Positions 35,994 to 44,987 of a stretch of DNA of 64,000 nt are shown piece after piece (position 1 is the first letter of the stretch; every line of letters begins with the position of its first letter). The DNA comes from Gammaproteobacteria bacterium (GTDB lineage: Bacteria > Pseudomonadota > Gammaproteobacteria > Chromatiales > Chromatiaceae), in the NCBI GenBank assembly GCA_020445405.1, contig JAGRGQ010000012.1:1-64000 (forward strand), in the 5' to 3' direction. The position numbers were made by a program, and so were the translations under genes. A model generated the notes under the pieces. That model had not been told where the DNA came from. It saw only the letters and a list, made by a program, of their open reading frames with translations, and did not search any database.

Positions 35994-37112
35994 ATGAAAA
36001 AGAGAGTACTTCAGAAACTTGCTGCCGGTGCGCTGTGTTTAGGTCTGGCTGCGCCGACATTCGCTGCGGACACGATCAAGCTGGGTGTTGCCGGTGCGCA
36101 CAGCGGCGATCTGGCCTCCTACGGATTGCCCAGCGTCAACGCCGCAAAACTGGTTGTTGAGCAGATCAACGCCAGTGGCGGCATCGATGGAAAAATGGTC
36201 GAATTGCTGATCGAGGACGATGTCTGCAAGCCGGAGGTGGCCACCAACACCGCAACCAAGCTGATATCTGACGGCGTGAACGTGGTGATGGGACACATCT
36301 GCTCCGGCGCCACCAAGGCTGCGTTGCCGATCTATAATAATGCGGGTGTGGTCGTCATGTCCCCGTCGGCGACCAATCCGGAGTTGACCCAGAGCGGCGA
36401 CTATCCGAACTTCTACCGCACGATCGCTTCTGACGATGCCCAGGCACGCACCGAAGTCGATTTTGCGCTGAATGTCCTGGGGCTGACCAAAATCGCGGTG
36501 ATTCACGACAAGGGCGATTACGGCAAGGGACTGGCCGAGTTTGCCAAGGCATTTCTGGAGAAGTCGGGCAAGGCCGAAGTCGTGCTGTTCGAAGGCGTTA
36601 CCCCCGGTGCGGTGGACTACTCGGCCGTGGTGCAGAAAATCAAACGTTCCGGGGCGGAGGCGGTCATTTTCGGGGGTTATCATCCTGAAGCTTCCAAAAT
36701 TATCACCCAGATGCGCAAAAAACGTCTCGATACAATCTTCATCTCGGATGACGGTGTGAAGGACGATACCTTTATCAAGGTGGCCGGCAAGTATGCCGAA
36801 GGGGTATACGCCACCGGTCCCAAGGACACGTCGTCAAATCCGCTCTCAAAAAAGGCGGTCGAAGCGCACAAAGCCAAATTCGGCACTGATCCCGGCGCCT
36901 TCTACGAGAATGCCTATTCCGCCACGCTGGCGCTACTGAATGCGGTTGACAAGGCGGGTTCCACCGAAATGGCGGCGGTGCGCGAAGCGCTGCAGAACAA
37001 CGATGTGGAAACACCGGTCGGCACCATCCACTTCGACAAGATGGGAGATGCCGTGGGCGTGGGCTTTGCCATGTATCAGGTAAAGGACGGCCAGTACGTC
37101 GAAGTCAAATAA
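35994..37112 (+). CDS. livK: Branched-chain amino-acid ABC transporter substrate-binding protein
   Basis: This 372-residue periplasmic binding protein has a signal peptide (MKKRVLQKLAAGALCLGLAAPTFA split near residue 24; only its ends are quoted as MKKRVLQ and APTFA). The mature part begins DTIKLGVAGAHSGDLASYG and has the conserved lobe features LLIEDDVCKPEVA and AVIFGGYHPEA of LivJ/LivK. It delivers leucine, isoleucine and valine, or related ligands, to LivHMGF. It heads the liv operon and is separated from livH by a heptanucleotide array. Confidence 0.93.
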   Translation: MKKRVLQKLAAGALCLGLAAPTFAADTIKLGVAGAHSGDLASYGLPSVNAAKLVVEQINASGGIDGKMVELLIEDDVCKPEVATNTATKLISDGVNVVMGHICSGATKAALPIYNNAGVVVMSPSATNPELTQSGDYPNFYRTIASDDAQARTEVDFALNVLGLTKIAVIHDKGDYGKGLAEFAKAFLEKSGKAEVVLFEGVTPGAVDYSAVVQKIKRSGAEAVIFGGYHPEASKIITQMRKKRLDTIFISDDGVKDDTFIKVAGKYAEGVYATGPKDTSSNPLSKKAVEAHKAKFGTDPGAFYENAYSATLALLNAVDKAGSTEMAAVREALQNNDVETPVGTIHFDKMGDAVGVGFAMYQVKDGQYVEVK

Positions 37113-37309
37113 TCAGGTACCAGGATCGAGGTACTAGGTACTAGGTGCTAGAGTCCACAGCCTCATACTGTCAGTGAATTGCTCCGGTGCCCGAAGCGCA
37201 AATAAGATTGGGTGTCGGGGCTGGTTACCGGCATCTTCGTTGACTCGTGGACTTAGACTATGAATTCTAATCCCAGAACCTCGATCCTCGGTCCTCGTTT
37301 CTTGTTCTA
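37113..37309. repeat. Inverted heptanucleotide array between livK and livH
   Basis: The left arm (about 37115-37156) reads CAGGTAC, CAGGATC, GAGGTAC, TAGGTAC, TAGGTGC, TAGAGTC. The right arm (about 37267-37308) reads TAATCCC, AGAACCT, CGATCCT, CGGTCCT, CGTTTCT, TGTTCTA, the complementary type. The arms are about 110 bases apart and separated by ordinary sequence. It lies inside the liv operon, so transcripts that cross it could fold here and lower expression of the membrane genes relative to livK. Confidence 0.8.
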
Positions 37310-38212
37310 ATGGAATATTTCATCGAACTGTTTTTCAGCGGTCTGACCCGGGGGGCGATTTATGCGCTGATCGCGCTGGGTTATACCATGGTGTATGGCA
37401 TCATTGGCCTGATCAATTTCGCCCACGGCGAGATCTATATGATCGGTGCGTTCACCTCCTTTGTTGTCGCCACGGTGCTCTCCATCTACGGTTTTCCACT
37501 GCTCTCCATCATTCTGCTGGCGGGTCTGGCGGCGGCGGTCTGGTCTGCCTCTTACGGTTATACCGTCGAAAAGATCGCATACCGGCCGTTACGTCATGCG
37601 CCACGCCTGTCCGCACTGATCAGCGCCATCGGCATGTCCATTTTTCTGCAGAACTATGTGCTGTTGGCCCAATCCCCGGATTTCCAGCCATTTCCCGAGC
37701 TGATCCCCGACTTCGAATTTATGGAACCATTTGCCCATGTGGTCGGATCTTCGGATGTGGTGATTCTGCTCACCACGGCGCTGGTCATGGTGGGCCTGAC
37801 CCTGCTGATCAAGTTTTCCCGGCTGGGCAAGGCGATGCGGGCCACGGCGCAGGACCGAACCATGGCGATGCTGGTGGGTATCGACGTAAACAAGATCATC
37901 TCGATGACCTTTATCATCGGCTCGTCGCTTGCCGCCATCGGGGGGATGTTGATCGCCTCTCACATCGGCCAGATCAATTTCTTCATCGGTTTTATCGCCG
38001 GCATCAAGGCATTTACGGCCGCTGTGCTGGGCGGTATCGGATCGATTCCCGGTGCAGTGCTGGGCGGTTTCGTTCTGGGGCTGACGGAGAGCTTCGCCAC
38101 CGGTTATGTCTCCAGCGACTATGAGGACGTATTCGCTTTCTCGTTGCTGGTGCTGATTCTGATCTTCAAACCCGCCGGACTGCTGGGTCGGGAAGCGGCG
38201 GAAAAGGTGTGA
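37310..38212 (+). CDS. livH: Branched-chain amino-acid ABC transporter permease LivH
   Basis: This 300-residue inner-membrane permease has about eight helices. The start MEYFIELFFSGLTRGAIYAL and the NFAHGEIYMIGAF stretch (about 37-49) are characteristic of LivH. The cytoplasmic coupling loop is around RLGKAMRATAQDRTMAMLVGID (quoted in part, RATAQDRTMA, about 181-190), and the GGIGSIPGAVLGG motif is near residue 240. It works with LivM. The gene follows livK after the repeat array and is 3 bases from livM. Confidence 0.93.
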   Translation: MEYFIELFFSGLTRGAIYALIALGYTMVYGIIGLINFAHGEIYMIGAFTSFVVATVLSIYGFPLLSIILLAGLAAAVWSASYGYTVEKIAYRPLRHAPRLSALISAIGMSIFLQNYVLLAQSPDFQPFPELIPDFEFMEPFAHVVGSSDVVILLTTALVMVGLTLLIKFSRLGKAMRATAQDRTMAMLVGIDVNKIISMTFIIGSSLAAIGGMLIASHIGQINFFIGFIAGIKAFTAAVLGGIGSIPGAVLGGFVLGLTESFATGYVSSDYEDVFAFSLLVLILIFKPAGLLGREAAEKV

Positions 38213-38215
38213 CCG

Positions 38216-39442
38216 ATGTTTTCGCTTGAACAGCTGAAAAAATCACTGTTGGTCTCCCTCTGGTTCGCCTTTCTTACCTTTCCGCTGCTGGTGATCAAGG
38301 TGGATCCGATTCAGCGCACGGTGCTTTGGCGCTGGGAAAATATGGTGCTGGTGGCGATCGGCAGTTTCCTTGTTTCATTATTGGTGCGGGTTTTTAATCA
38401 GCACCAGGAGCGCAGGCGGGAGCGCAGGGCAGCCGGCGGGATTGCCGAACGTGAGCCATTGATTCAGGTGATTCTGAGAGAGCCGAAATATCTGTATCCG
38501 TTATCCGCTGCTGTCCTGCTTTGCAGCTTGATCTTTCCCCATCTGGTTTCCACTTATCAGACCAATATTCTGATCACCGCACTGATGTATGTGATGTTGG
38601 GGTTGGGGCTCAATATCGTGGTCGGTTTGGCGGGACTGCTGGATCTTGGATATGTGGCATTTTATGCGGTGGGCGCATACTCTTACGCACTGCTCAACTA
38701 TCATTTTGACGTGGGTTTCTGGATGGCGCTGCCGATAGGTGCGTTGCTGGCGGCGATGTTCGGTGTGCTGCTCGGCTTTCCAGTGCTGCGCCTGCGCGGA
38801 GACTACCTCGCCATAGTGACATTGGGATTCGGTGAGATTATCCGTCTGATTCTTGAAAACTGGAACGAATTTTCCCAGGGCCCCAGCGGAATTTCCAACA
38901 TCCCGCGTCCCGGATTTTTTGGTGTCGAGCTTTCGCTCGAGAGCGCCATCCTTTACCTTTACTACATCATGATCGCGATGGTTATATTCACAATATTCGT
39001 GGTCAACAGACTGCAGGATTCACGTATCGGCCGCGCCTGGGTTGCGCTGCGCGAAGACGAAATCGCGTGCCAGGCAATGGGTATCGACAAACGCAAGACC
39101 AAACTCACCGCTTTTGCACTGGGCGCAACCTGGGCCGGCATGGTAGGCGTGATTTTTGCGGCCAAGACAACATTCATCAACCCGGCAAGTTTTACCTTCC
39201 TGGAGTCGGCGATCATTCTCTGTATCGTGGTACTTGGTGGTATGGGATCGATATTCGGCGTCATTGTCGGTGCGCTGGTGCTTATTCTGTTGCCGGAGTA
39301 CCTGCGTGCGCTCTCCGATTATCGGATGCTAGCGTTTGGTGCGGTACTGGTAACCATGATGATCTTTCGGCCGCAGGGTGTTGTCGCCAATATCCGCCGC
39401 AGTTACCAGTTTAGGGCGAACCCGGATGGCGAAGGTCAATGA
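38216..39442 (+). CDS. livM: Branched-chain amino-acid ABC transporter permease LivM
   Basis: This 408-residue permease has a two- or three-helix N-terminal extension (about 10-100) as in E. coli LivM, then the common permease core with LVGLAGLLDLGYVAFYAVGAY (in part, GLLDLGYVAF, about 140-149) and the coupling motif AWVALREDEIACQAMGID (about 270-287). The FGVIVGALVLILLPEYLR end is typical. It overlaps livG by 4 bases (ATGA). Confidence 0.93.
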   Translation: MFSLEQLKKSLLVSLWFAFLTFPLLVIKVDPIQRTVLWRWENMVLVAIGSFLVSLLVRVFNQHQERRRERRAAGGIAEREPLIQVILREPKYLYPLSAAVLLCSLIFPHLVSTYQTNILITALMYVMLGLGLNIVVGLAGLLDLGYVAFYAVGAYSYALLNYHFDVGFWMALPIGALLAAMFGVLLGFPVLRLRGDYLAIVTLGFGEIIRLILENWNEFSQGPSGISNIPRPGFFGVELSLESAILYLYYIMIAMVIFTIFVVNRLQDSRIGRAWVALREDEIACQAMGIDKRKTKLTAFALGATWAGMVGVIFAAKTTFINPASFTFLESAIILCIVVLGGMGSIFGVIVGALVLILLPEYLRALSDYRMLAFGAVLVTMMIFRPQGVVANIRRSYQFRANPDGEGQ

Positions 39443-40230
39443 ATAAGCCGGTACTGCAGGTGGACGGTCTCTCCATGGACTTCGGCGGTATCCGGGCCAT
39501 GTGTGAACTCGATCTGGAGGTGCACCGGGGCCAGATTGTGGCGTTGATTGGGCCTAATGGTGCCGGCAAAACCACGTTCTTCAACTGCGTGACCGGAATT
39601 TACAATCCGACCGCGGGCAATATTTTTCTCAATCCTCCTGATGGATCGAAACCGATACGCCTGAATGGGCTGAAACCGAACCAGGTCACGAGGAAAGGGA
39701 TGGCCAGGACGTTTCAGAACATCCGCCTGTTTCAGAAGATGACGGTGCTGGAAAATGTGATGATCGGCCGTCACTGTCGGACGAGCTCATATATCTTCGG
39801 TGCTGTATTCAGGACCAGGGCGACGGTCAGGGAGGAGCGGGAGACGGTGGAGAAAAGCTACCGGATTCTGCAAAAGGTGGGACTCGCGGGTGCGGTCAAT
39901 GAATTGGCGGAGAACCTCCCATACGGTGCGCAACGACGGCTGGAGATTGCCCGGGCTCTGGCAACCGAACCTTTTCTGCTGCTGCTGGACGAGCCGGCCG
40001 CCGGCATGAATCCCCAGGAGACGCGGGAACTGGACGAATTAATCAACAGAATTCGCGACGAGGGCCATTCGATTCTGCTGATCGAACACGATATGAAACT
40101 GGTGATGAGTCTCTCCGACAAGATTTTCGTGGTTGATTACGGCAGGAAGATCGCCGAAGGTTCTCCCCGGGAGGTGAGTTCAGATCCAGCGGTGATAAAG
40201 GCTTACCTGGGTGAGGACATCGATGCTTGA
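39439..40230 (+). CDS. livG: Branched-chain amino-acid ABC transporter ATPase LivG
   Basis: This 263-residue ATPase has Walker A GPNGAGKTT (about 36-44), a LivG-type insertion with RKGMARTFQNIRLF (about 84-97), signature NLPYGAQRRLEIARAL (about 155-170; the LSGG is replaced by LPYGAQ, as usual in LivG) and Walker B LLLLDEPAAGMNP (about 176-188). The protein ends with the extra helix KAYLGED that contacts the permeases. It overlaps both neighbours. Confidence 0.94.
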   Translation: MNKPVLQVDGLSMDFGGIRAMCELDLEVHRGQIVALIGPNGAGKTTFFNCVTGIYNPTAGNIFLNPPDGSKPIRLNGLKPNQVTRKGMARTFQNIRLFQKMTVLENVMIGRHCRTSSYIFGAVFRTRATVREERETVEKSYRILQKVGLAGAVNELAENLPYGAQRRLEIARALATEPFLLLLDEPAAGMNPQETRELDELINRIRDEGHSILLIEHDMKLVMSLSDKIFVVDYGRKIAEGSPREVSSDPAVIKAYLGEDIDA

Positions 40231-40930
40231 ATTGCGCGACGTCCATACCTATTACGGCAATATACAGGCGTTGAAAGGTATCACCCTGGAGATCAGAAAC
40301 GGGGAGATAATCACCTTGATCGGCGCCAATGGCGCGGGCAAGAGTTCCACGTTGATGTCTATCTGTGGTGTGGCTCCGCCGCGCTCTGGCGAGATCCTGT
40401 TCAGGGGTGAGCCGATAACCCGGATGAGTCCCGATCATATTGTATCGCTGGGCGTTTGCCAGGTGCCCGAGGGACGGCACATTTTCCCGCAACTGACGGT
40501 TCAGGAAAACCTCGACATGGGGGCTTTTTTGCGTACCGACAAGGAGGAGATAAGGCGTGATCTGGAGTATGTCTTTTCGCTGTTTCCGATTCTCGCCGAG
40601 CGCAGAGCACAGGCCGGCGGAACGTTGAGCGGAGGTGAGCAGCAGATGCTTGCCATGTCCCGGGCATTGATGGCAAGGCCCCAGCTCTTGCTCCTGGACG
40701 AACCGTCCATGGGACTGGCTCCACTGATCATCCGCCAGATCTTTGAGATTATCAAAAAGATCAACCAGGAGCAGGATACCACTATCTTTCTGGTAGAACA
40801 GAATGCCAACCAGGCACTCCAGATAGCTGATAGGGGCTACGTCATAGAAAATGGAACCATTACGATCAGCGACACTGCCGAGAATCTGCTGGCCAATTCC
40901 GATGTGCAGAAGGCTTACCTCGGAATATGA
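40223..40930 (+). CDS. livF: Branched-chain amino-acid ABC transporter ATPase LivF
   Basis: This 235-residue ATPase has Walker A GANGAGKSS (about 34-42), the signature LSGGEQQMLAMSRAL (about 133-147) and Walker B LLLLDEPSMGLAP (about 153-165). It ends KAYLGI as LivF does. ATG 40223 overlaps the livG stop by 8 bases; an upstream in-frame GTG (40211) is less likely. It is the last gene of the liv operon and is convergent with rpiA. Confidence 0.94.
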   Translation: MLELRDVHTYYGNIQALKGITLEIRNGEIITLIGANGAGKSSTLMSICGVAPPRSGEILFRGEPITRMSPDHIVSLGVCQVPEGRHIFPQLTVQENLDMGAFLRTDKEEIRRDLEYVFSLFPILAERRAQAGGTLSGGEQQMLAMSRALMARPQLLLLDEPSMGLAPLIIRQIFEIIKKINQEQDTTIFLVEQNANQALQIADRGYVIENGTITISDTAENLLANSDVQKAYLGI

Positions 40931-41044
40931 GAAAACAGGTGGTGGGAAAGGGGGGGGCAAGCATAAAAAACATGTTGAAAACTATCGCCCGCTTTTCCTG
41001 AATTTCCCAGACCACCCTGATTCGGATTTTCAACGCTGTCGATA

Positions 41045-41090
41045 AACCTATTGCTTTTCTGCAGGCCCTAGTATCCAGTACCTATGGTTT
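41045..41090. repeat. Heptanucleotide array over the rpiA stop codon
   Basis: On the rpiA strand the bases read ACCATAG, GTACTGG, ATACTAG, GGCCTGC, the same 7-base type as in the arrays at 33 and 37 kb. It covers the last five codons of rpiA and its stop. No facing arm is clear. Confidence 0.5.
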
Positions 41091-41730
41091 CAACGCCATT
41101 TTCCGTACCGAGTAGCAGAATATCCGCCGGCCGCAGGGCGAACAGCCCATTGGTCACCACCCCGGCGATATTGTTTATCTCCTGCTCCATTTTAGCCGGC
41201 TCGAGGATGCGCAGATTATGCACGTCGAGAATAAGGTTGCCGTTGTCGGTTATAAAATTATCCCGCCAGACAGGCGTTCCCCCCATTTTTACCAGCTGTC
41301 TGGCAACGTGACTGCGTGCCATAGGTATTACTTCCACCGGCAGTGGAAACTCTCCCAGTACATCAACCAGTTTGCTGCCGTCTGCGATACAGACGAATTT
41401 CCGACTCGCTCCGGCAATAATCTTTTCCCGTGTCAGTGCCCCCCCGCCTCCTTTGATCAAATGCAGATGCCGGTTGGACTCATCAGCACCGTCAATATAG
41501 ATGTCGAGCTCTCCGGTCGCATTGAGATCGAGAACCTGAATTCCTCGCGACTTAAGCCTTTCGGTGGAGGCCTCTGAGCTGGAGACAGCGCCGTCGATCT
41601 TGTGCTTTACTTGTTCCAGCAAGTCGATGAAATGGTTAACGGTTGAGCCGGTGCCAACCCCGACTATGCCGCCCTTGATAAATTTAAGGGCGGCTTCGGC
41701 CGCGATTTTTTTCTGATCGTTCTGAGACAT
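41068..41730 (-). CDS. rpiA: Ribose-5-phosphate isomerase A
   Basis: RpiA interconverts ribose-5-phosphate and ribulose-5-phosphate. The 220-residue protein has the family motifs [11 protein letters not shown] (about 26-36), [25 protein letters not shown] (in part, DGADES and [10 protein letters not shown], about 83-105) with the catalytic Asp/Glu/Lys, and a final VETIGTGY, where the usual end is about VVGTxxGVK. The last five codons overlap a heptad repeat. It is divergent from ilvA, as in E. coli the region is rpiA-linked. Confidence 0.95.
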   Translation of the reverse strand: MSQNDQKKIAAEAALKFIKGGIVGVGTGSTVNHFIDLLEQVKHKIDGAVSSSEASTERLKSRGIQVLDLNATGELDIYIDGADESNRHLHLIKGGGGALTREKIIAGASRKFVCIADGSKLVDVLGEFPLPVEVIPMARSHVARQLVKMGGTPVWRDNFITDNGNLILDVHNLRILEPAKMEQEINNIAGVVTNGLFALRPADILLLGTENGVETIGTGY

Positions 41731-41911
41731 ATCACCCCCTGTCTTTGAATATTATTGATTTATGATACCGTTGGCGCTGGTCGTTGTCATGCCAGGTGAA
41801 AGAGAGGCCCGCGGATTCCGGGTTGTCGTCTGCCCGTGCACGTGACAGCAGGATAAGTCACATAGTGGAAAATTGTTTCAGTTGTTGCAACGAAATATTG
41901 AAGGAAGCCCG

Positions 41912-43453
41912 ATGCCTCAGTCTTACATTGAAAGAATCTTGCGTTCACGGGTCTACGATGTCGCCGAAGAGACACCGCTGAATATTGCCCCGAGGTTGTC
42001 GAAACGCCTGGGTAATCGGGTTTCTTTGAAAAGAGAGGACCTGCAACCGGTATTCTCGTTTAAATTGCGGGGAGCGTACAACAAGATTGCGGGTCTATCC
42101 GCCGAAGAAAGGGAGCGAGGGGTGATCGCCGCATCAGCCGGCAACCATGCCCAGGGGGTGGCGATATCAGCCAACAGGCTGGGTATTCGGGCACTGATCG
42201 TGATGCCGCAGACCACGCCGGTGATAAAAGTGGATGCGGTCAGGAGCTATGGCGCCAGGGCGGTACTTTTTGGCGATTCGTACGATGAAGCATATGAACA
42301 TTCCAGGCAGCTTGCCAGGCAGAAGGGAATGACTTTTATCCATCCCTTTGATGATGCGGATGTTATCGCGGGTCAGGGCACGATTGGAATGGAGATACTT
42401 CGCCAGCATGGCGGACCCCCAAACGCCATTTTTATACCCGTAGGTGGTGGGGGTCTCATTGCCGGGATAGGTGCCTACGTCAAGTTTGTGTTTCCCGGCG
42501 TAAAGATCATCGGTGTGGAACCTGAAGATGCGCCGACACTCCAGCGTGCCCTTGCATGCAAGCGAAGGGTGGTGTTGAAGCAGGTTGGAATCTTTGCGGA
42601 TGGTGTTGCCGTCAGGCAGATCGGAAAGGAGAGTTTCCGGATTGCCCGTGAGGTCGTGGATGAAGTGATACTGGTCAGCACCGATGAGATCTGTGCGGCG
42701 ATAAAGGATGTGTTTGACGACACCAGGACCGTAGCGGAGCCGGCGGGTGCACTCTCCGTTGCCGGGCTGAAACGATATGTCGCAAGAGAGGGCGCAAAAG
42801 ACCAAAGTCTGGTTGCGATCGAGAGTGGGGCAAATATAAATTTCGACCGATTACGTCACGTTGCCGAGCGTGCCGAATTGGGAGAGCGACGGGAGGCACT
42901 GCTGGCTGCCGAGATTCCAGAGGAGCCGGGCAGCTTTCTGAGATTTTGCCGGGCGCTGGGGCGCAGAAACATTACAGAGTTCAACTACCGTTATGCCGAT
43001 GCTGTCAATGCACATGTATTCGCGGGTGTCGAGTTGAGTGAGGGGGAGAGGGAACGCGAGGGGCTGGTGGATCATTTGCAACAGAAAGGGTATCGGGTGG
43101 TCGATCTGACCGACAACGAAACCGCAAAGCTGCATATACGCTATATGGTTGGCGGCCACTCGCCTTCGCTGCACGACGAGTCGCTCTATAGATTTCAGTT
43201 CCCCGAACGTCCTGGAGCGCTGTTGTCATTTCTGTCTGAACTGGGAAAGCGCTGGAACATCAGCCTGTTTCACTACCGTAACCACGGGGCAGCCTATGGC
43301 CGGGTGTTGATGGGGATACAGATCAGTACTAAGGAGAAGCACGAGTTCCGCAGGTTTCTCAGCGAACTGGGTTATGCAGTTGAAGAGGAGACCGACAATA
43401 TAGCCTACCGGCTATTTGCATGCGGCGGCAGTTGCAATTATCAAATGTCCTGA
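41912..43453 (+). CDS. ilvA: Threonine dehydratase, biosynthetic (IlvA)
   Basis: IlvA converts threonine to 2-oxobutanoate, the first step of isoleucine synthesis. The 513-residue protein equals the E. coli length. The PLP lysine is in PVFSFKLRGAY (about 48-58), the phosphate-binding loop is PVGGGGLIAGIGA (about 183-195), and two ACT-like regulatory domains follow (about 325-510) where isoleucine and valine bind. ATG 41912 follows AAGGAAG. The last residues FACGGSCNYQMS are an unusual cysteine-containing end where the family usually stops near YxLFLG. Confidence 0.95.
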   Translation: MPQSYIERILRSRVYDVAEETPLNIAPRLSKRLGNRVSLKREDLQPVFSFKLRGAYNKIAGLSAEERERGVIAASAGNHAQGVAISANRLGIRALIVMPQTTPVIKVDAVRSYGARAVLFGDSYDEAYEHSRQLARQKGMTFIHPFDDADVIAGQGTIGMEILRQHGGPPNAIFIPVGGGGLIAGIGAYVKFVFPGVKIIGVEPEDAPTLQRALACKRRVVLKQVGIFADGVAVRQIGKESFRIAREVVDEVILVSTDEICAAIKDVFDDTRTVAEPAGALSVAGLKRYVAREGAKDQSLVAIESGANINFDRLRHVAERAELGERREALLAAEIPEEPGSFLRFCRALGRRNITEFNYRYADAVNAHVFAGVELSEGEREREGLVDHLQQKGYRVVDLTDNETAKLHIRYMVGGHSPSLHDESLYRFQFPERPGALLSFLSELGKRWNISLFHYRNHGAAYGRVLMGIQISTKEKHEFRRFLSELGYAVEEETDNIAYRLFACGGSCNYQMS

Positions 43454-43456
43454 ATC

Positions 43457-43482
43457 ACCGGGTCCGGAGAGCCGGACCCGGT
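43457..43482 (+). terminator. Hairpin after ilvA
   Basis: A perfect 11-bp stem ACCGGGTCCGG / CCGGACCCGGT with an AGAG loop starts 4 bases after the ilvA stop. No T-run follows, so it may stabilise the 3' end rather than terminate by itself. It could also end the convergent histone-like transcript. Confidence 0.6.
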
Positions 43483-43542
43483 ATCCTGTCCCAAACCCAG
43501 ATAGCAACGGCGCCGTTAACCTGGCGGGTTCAGAGTCCAGGC

Positions 43543-43941
43543 TTAGGTGGTTGTCGTGGCTTTTTTTCTGGGCGTCACCTTTCTAGGTCTGAGGACCTTC
43601 TTCACGACTGCTTTTTTTGCGGTGACCTTTTTCTGAACGGTGGTCTTTTTCACGACTGCTTTTTTTGCGGCGACCTTTTTCTTTGCGGCGGTCTTTTTCA
43701 CGGTGGCCGTTCTTGCCGCTGGTGCTTTCTTCGCAACAACCTTTTTCTTTGCAACGGTCTTTTTCACGGTGGTCGTTCTTGCCGCTGGTGCTTTCTTCGC
43801 AGCAACTTTTTTCTTTGCGACGCTCTTTTTAACAGTGGCCTTGGTTGCCACGGGTCTCTTCTTCGCAACGACCTTCTTTGTCACGCTTGTCTTTTTCTTT
43901 ACGGTGCCGCTTTTCTTTGTTGCTGTTTTCTTAACGACCAT
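43543..43941 (-). CDS. Lysine/alanine-rich histone H1-like protein
   Basis: This 132-residue protein consists almost only of K, A, V, T and R. It is built from 22-residue units (KKAPAARTTTVKKTVAKKKV and variants), repeated roughly four to five times. It resembles AlgP and HctB-type histone-like tails, which bind DNA non-specifically through their charge. The ATG 43941 has AAGGGGG upstream; the GTG at 43944 is just before it. Its opposite strand reads as a phenylalanine-rich frame, an artefact. The DNA repeat unit is 66 bp. Confidence 0.82.
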   Translation of the reverse strand: MVVKKTATKKSGTVKKKTSVTKKVVAKKRPVATKATVKKSVAKKKVAAKKAPAARTTTVKKTVAKKKVVAKKAPAARTATVKKTAAKKKVAAKKAVVKKTTVQKKVTAKKAVVKKVLRPRKVTPRKKATTTT

Positions 43942-44029
43942 CACAACCCCCTTAGTAGAAGCTACGAACTAGTATCGTATGAATTACTACCGGTTGAGTA
44001 TAATAAAGCGAATGAAAAATACCAGCAAA

Positions 44030-44668
44030 TCATATAGTTTTTTTAACTCTGAGATGCAGTCCGGCTTCTGTGACAACGCCGTCGAGCGGAACGTCCCAGG
44101 AGCGCACGTTCATATTCGATAGCCTTTGACACTCGTGGGCCATACCGATCAGCTTCGGCCTGTACCAGTGTTCGCGGTGCTTCAGAAAAGCCAGGGTGCG
44201 ATCGTAATAACCGCCACCCATGCCCATCCTGTTTCCCAACTGGTCAAATCCAACCAGTGGCACAAGTATGAGATCCAGCGCCCATGGTGCGATGCATCGC
44301 CGTTTTACACCCATTGGTTCACCGATACCGAAACGATTTTTTTGCATGACATCGTCCGGTCGGTATTCGACAAACCAGAGCGCCTGCTTGCCGTCGTGTC
44401 TGAGGACGGGCAGGTACAGCTTTTTACCAAAGCGGAAGCCGATGCCAGCTAATGGAGCCGGGTCCAGTTCACCGTCGCAGGCCTGGTAGACGGCAATGGA
44501 CCGATAGCGCAGAAAAATACCCGATCGAATAAGATGATCAGTGGCGGCTTCGCTGTTGGCCAGGCGTCTGGCAACGGAAAGGGAGCGGCGCCTTGCCCGC
44601 AACTCTTTTCGCAGGTCTGATACCGGTAGCGGACCGGCGGATTTATCGGTCTGGGTTGGTGCGGTCAC
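44030..44668 (-). CDS. ygfA: 5-formyltetrahydrofolate cyclo-ligase
   Basis: This enzyme makes 5,10-methenyl-tetrahydrofolate from 5-formyl-THF using ATP. The 212-residue protein has LRKELRARRRSLS near the start, then the nucleotide-binding motif MGMGGGYYDRTLA (about 150-162). In E. coli YgfA (here the same gene) lies immediately downstream of 6S RNA, with which it is co-transcribed. That order is kept here. The start is GTG 44668. Confidence 0.93.
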   Translation of the reverse strand: MTAPTQTDKSAGPLPVSDLRKELRARRRSLSVARRLANSEAATDHLIRSGIFLRYRSIAVYQACDGELDPAPLAGIGFRFGKKLYLPVLRHDGKQALWFVEYRPDDVMQKNRFGIGEPMGVKRRCIAPWALDLILVPLVGFDQLGNRMGMGGGYYDRTLAFLKHREHWYRPKLIGMAHECQRLSNMNVRSWDVPLDGVVTEAGLHLRVKKTI

Positions 44669-44789
44669 CGTCTACCCGCGTTTGACCGAACCCGGTATCC
44701 GGCCGGAGGCTGATGACTGTGTTCCCGGTAGACGAACAGTTGTCATGTCGGGTGTGCGGGACCGGAGTCCGAAGTTCGGTGAGGAAAAA

Positions 44790-44985
44790 GAAGAGGACAT
44801 TCCCCGCCGGTGCCGTCGCTAACGTTCGTTCTTGAACCAGTAGGCTCAAGTGGGGTCATCCGTGCCGCCTAAGGCTTTCCGCTCGGGGCGGACATGCACA
44901 CGGGCAGCGACTTACTGTCCCCGGGGTATATATTAGGCTCAAGAAAATACCCGGTTGGCTTACGTACACTACAGGGAACGTCCCT
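44790..44985 (-). ncRNA. ssrS: 6S RNA (SsrS)
   Basis: 6S RNA imitates an open promoter and holds sigma-70 RNA polymerase in stationary phase. The call rests on synteny and fold. It lies between zapA and ygfA, the fixed place of ssrS in gammaproteobacteria. The ends pair (GGACGTTCCC with GGGAATGTCC). An internal hairpin CTTGAGCC-tact-GGTTCAAG (44831-44850) is the counterpart of the CCTTGAACC / GGTTCAAGG arm of E. coli 6S. The deduced length of about 195 nt is near the usual 184. The ends are estimates. Confidence 0.82.
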
Positions 44986-44987
44986 TA

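Noticed and set aside
40950-40957. Run of eight G after livF, considered as a phase-variable tract
   Set aside because: It lies in non-coding sequence after the operon and not in a promoter or reading frame.
43420-44037. Phenylalanine-rich plus-strand frame over the histone-like gene
   Set aside because: It is the complement of the Lys/Ala-rich repeat gene and overlaps the end of ilvA; no Shine-Dalgarno or known family.
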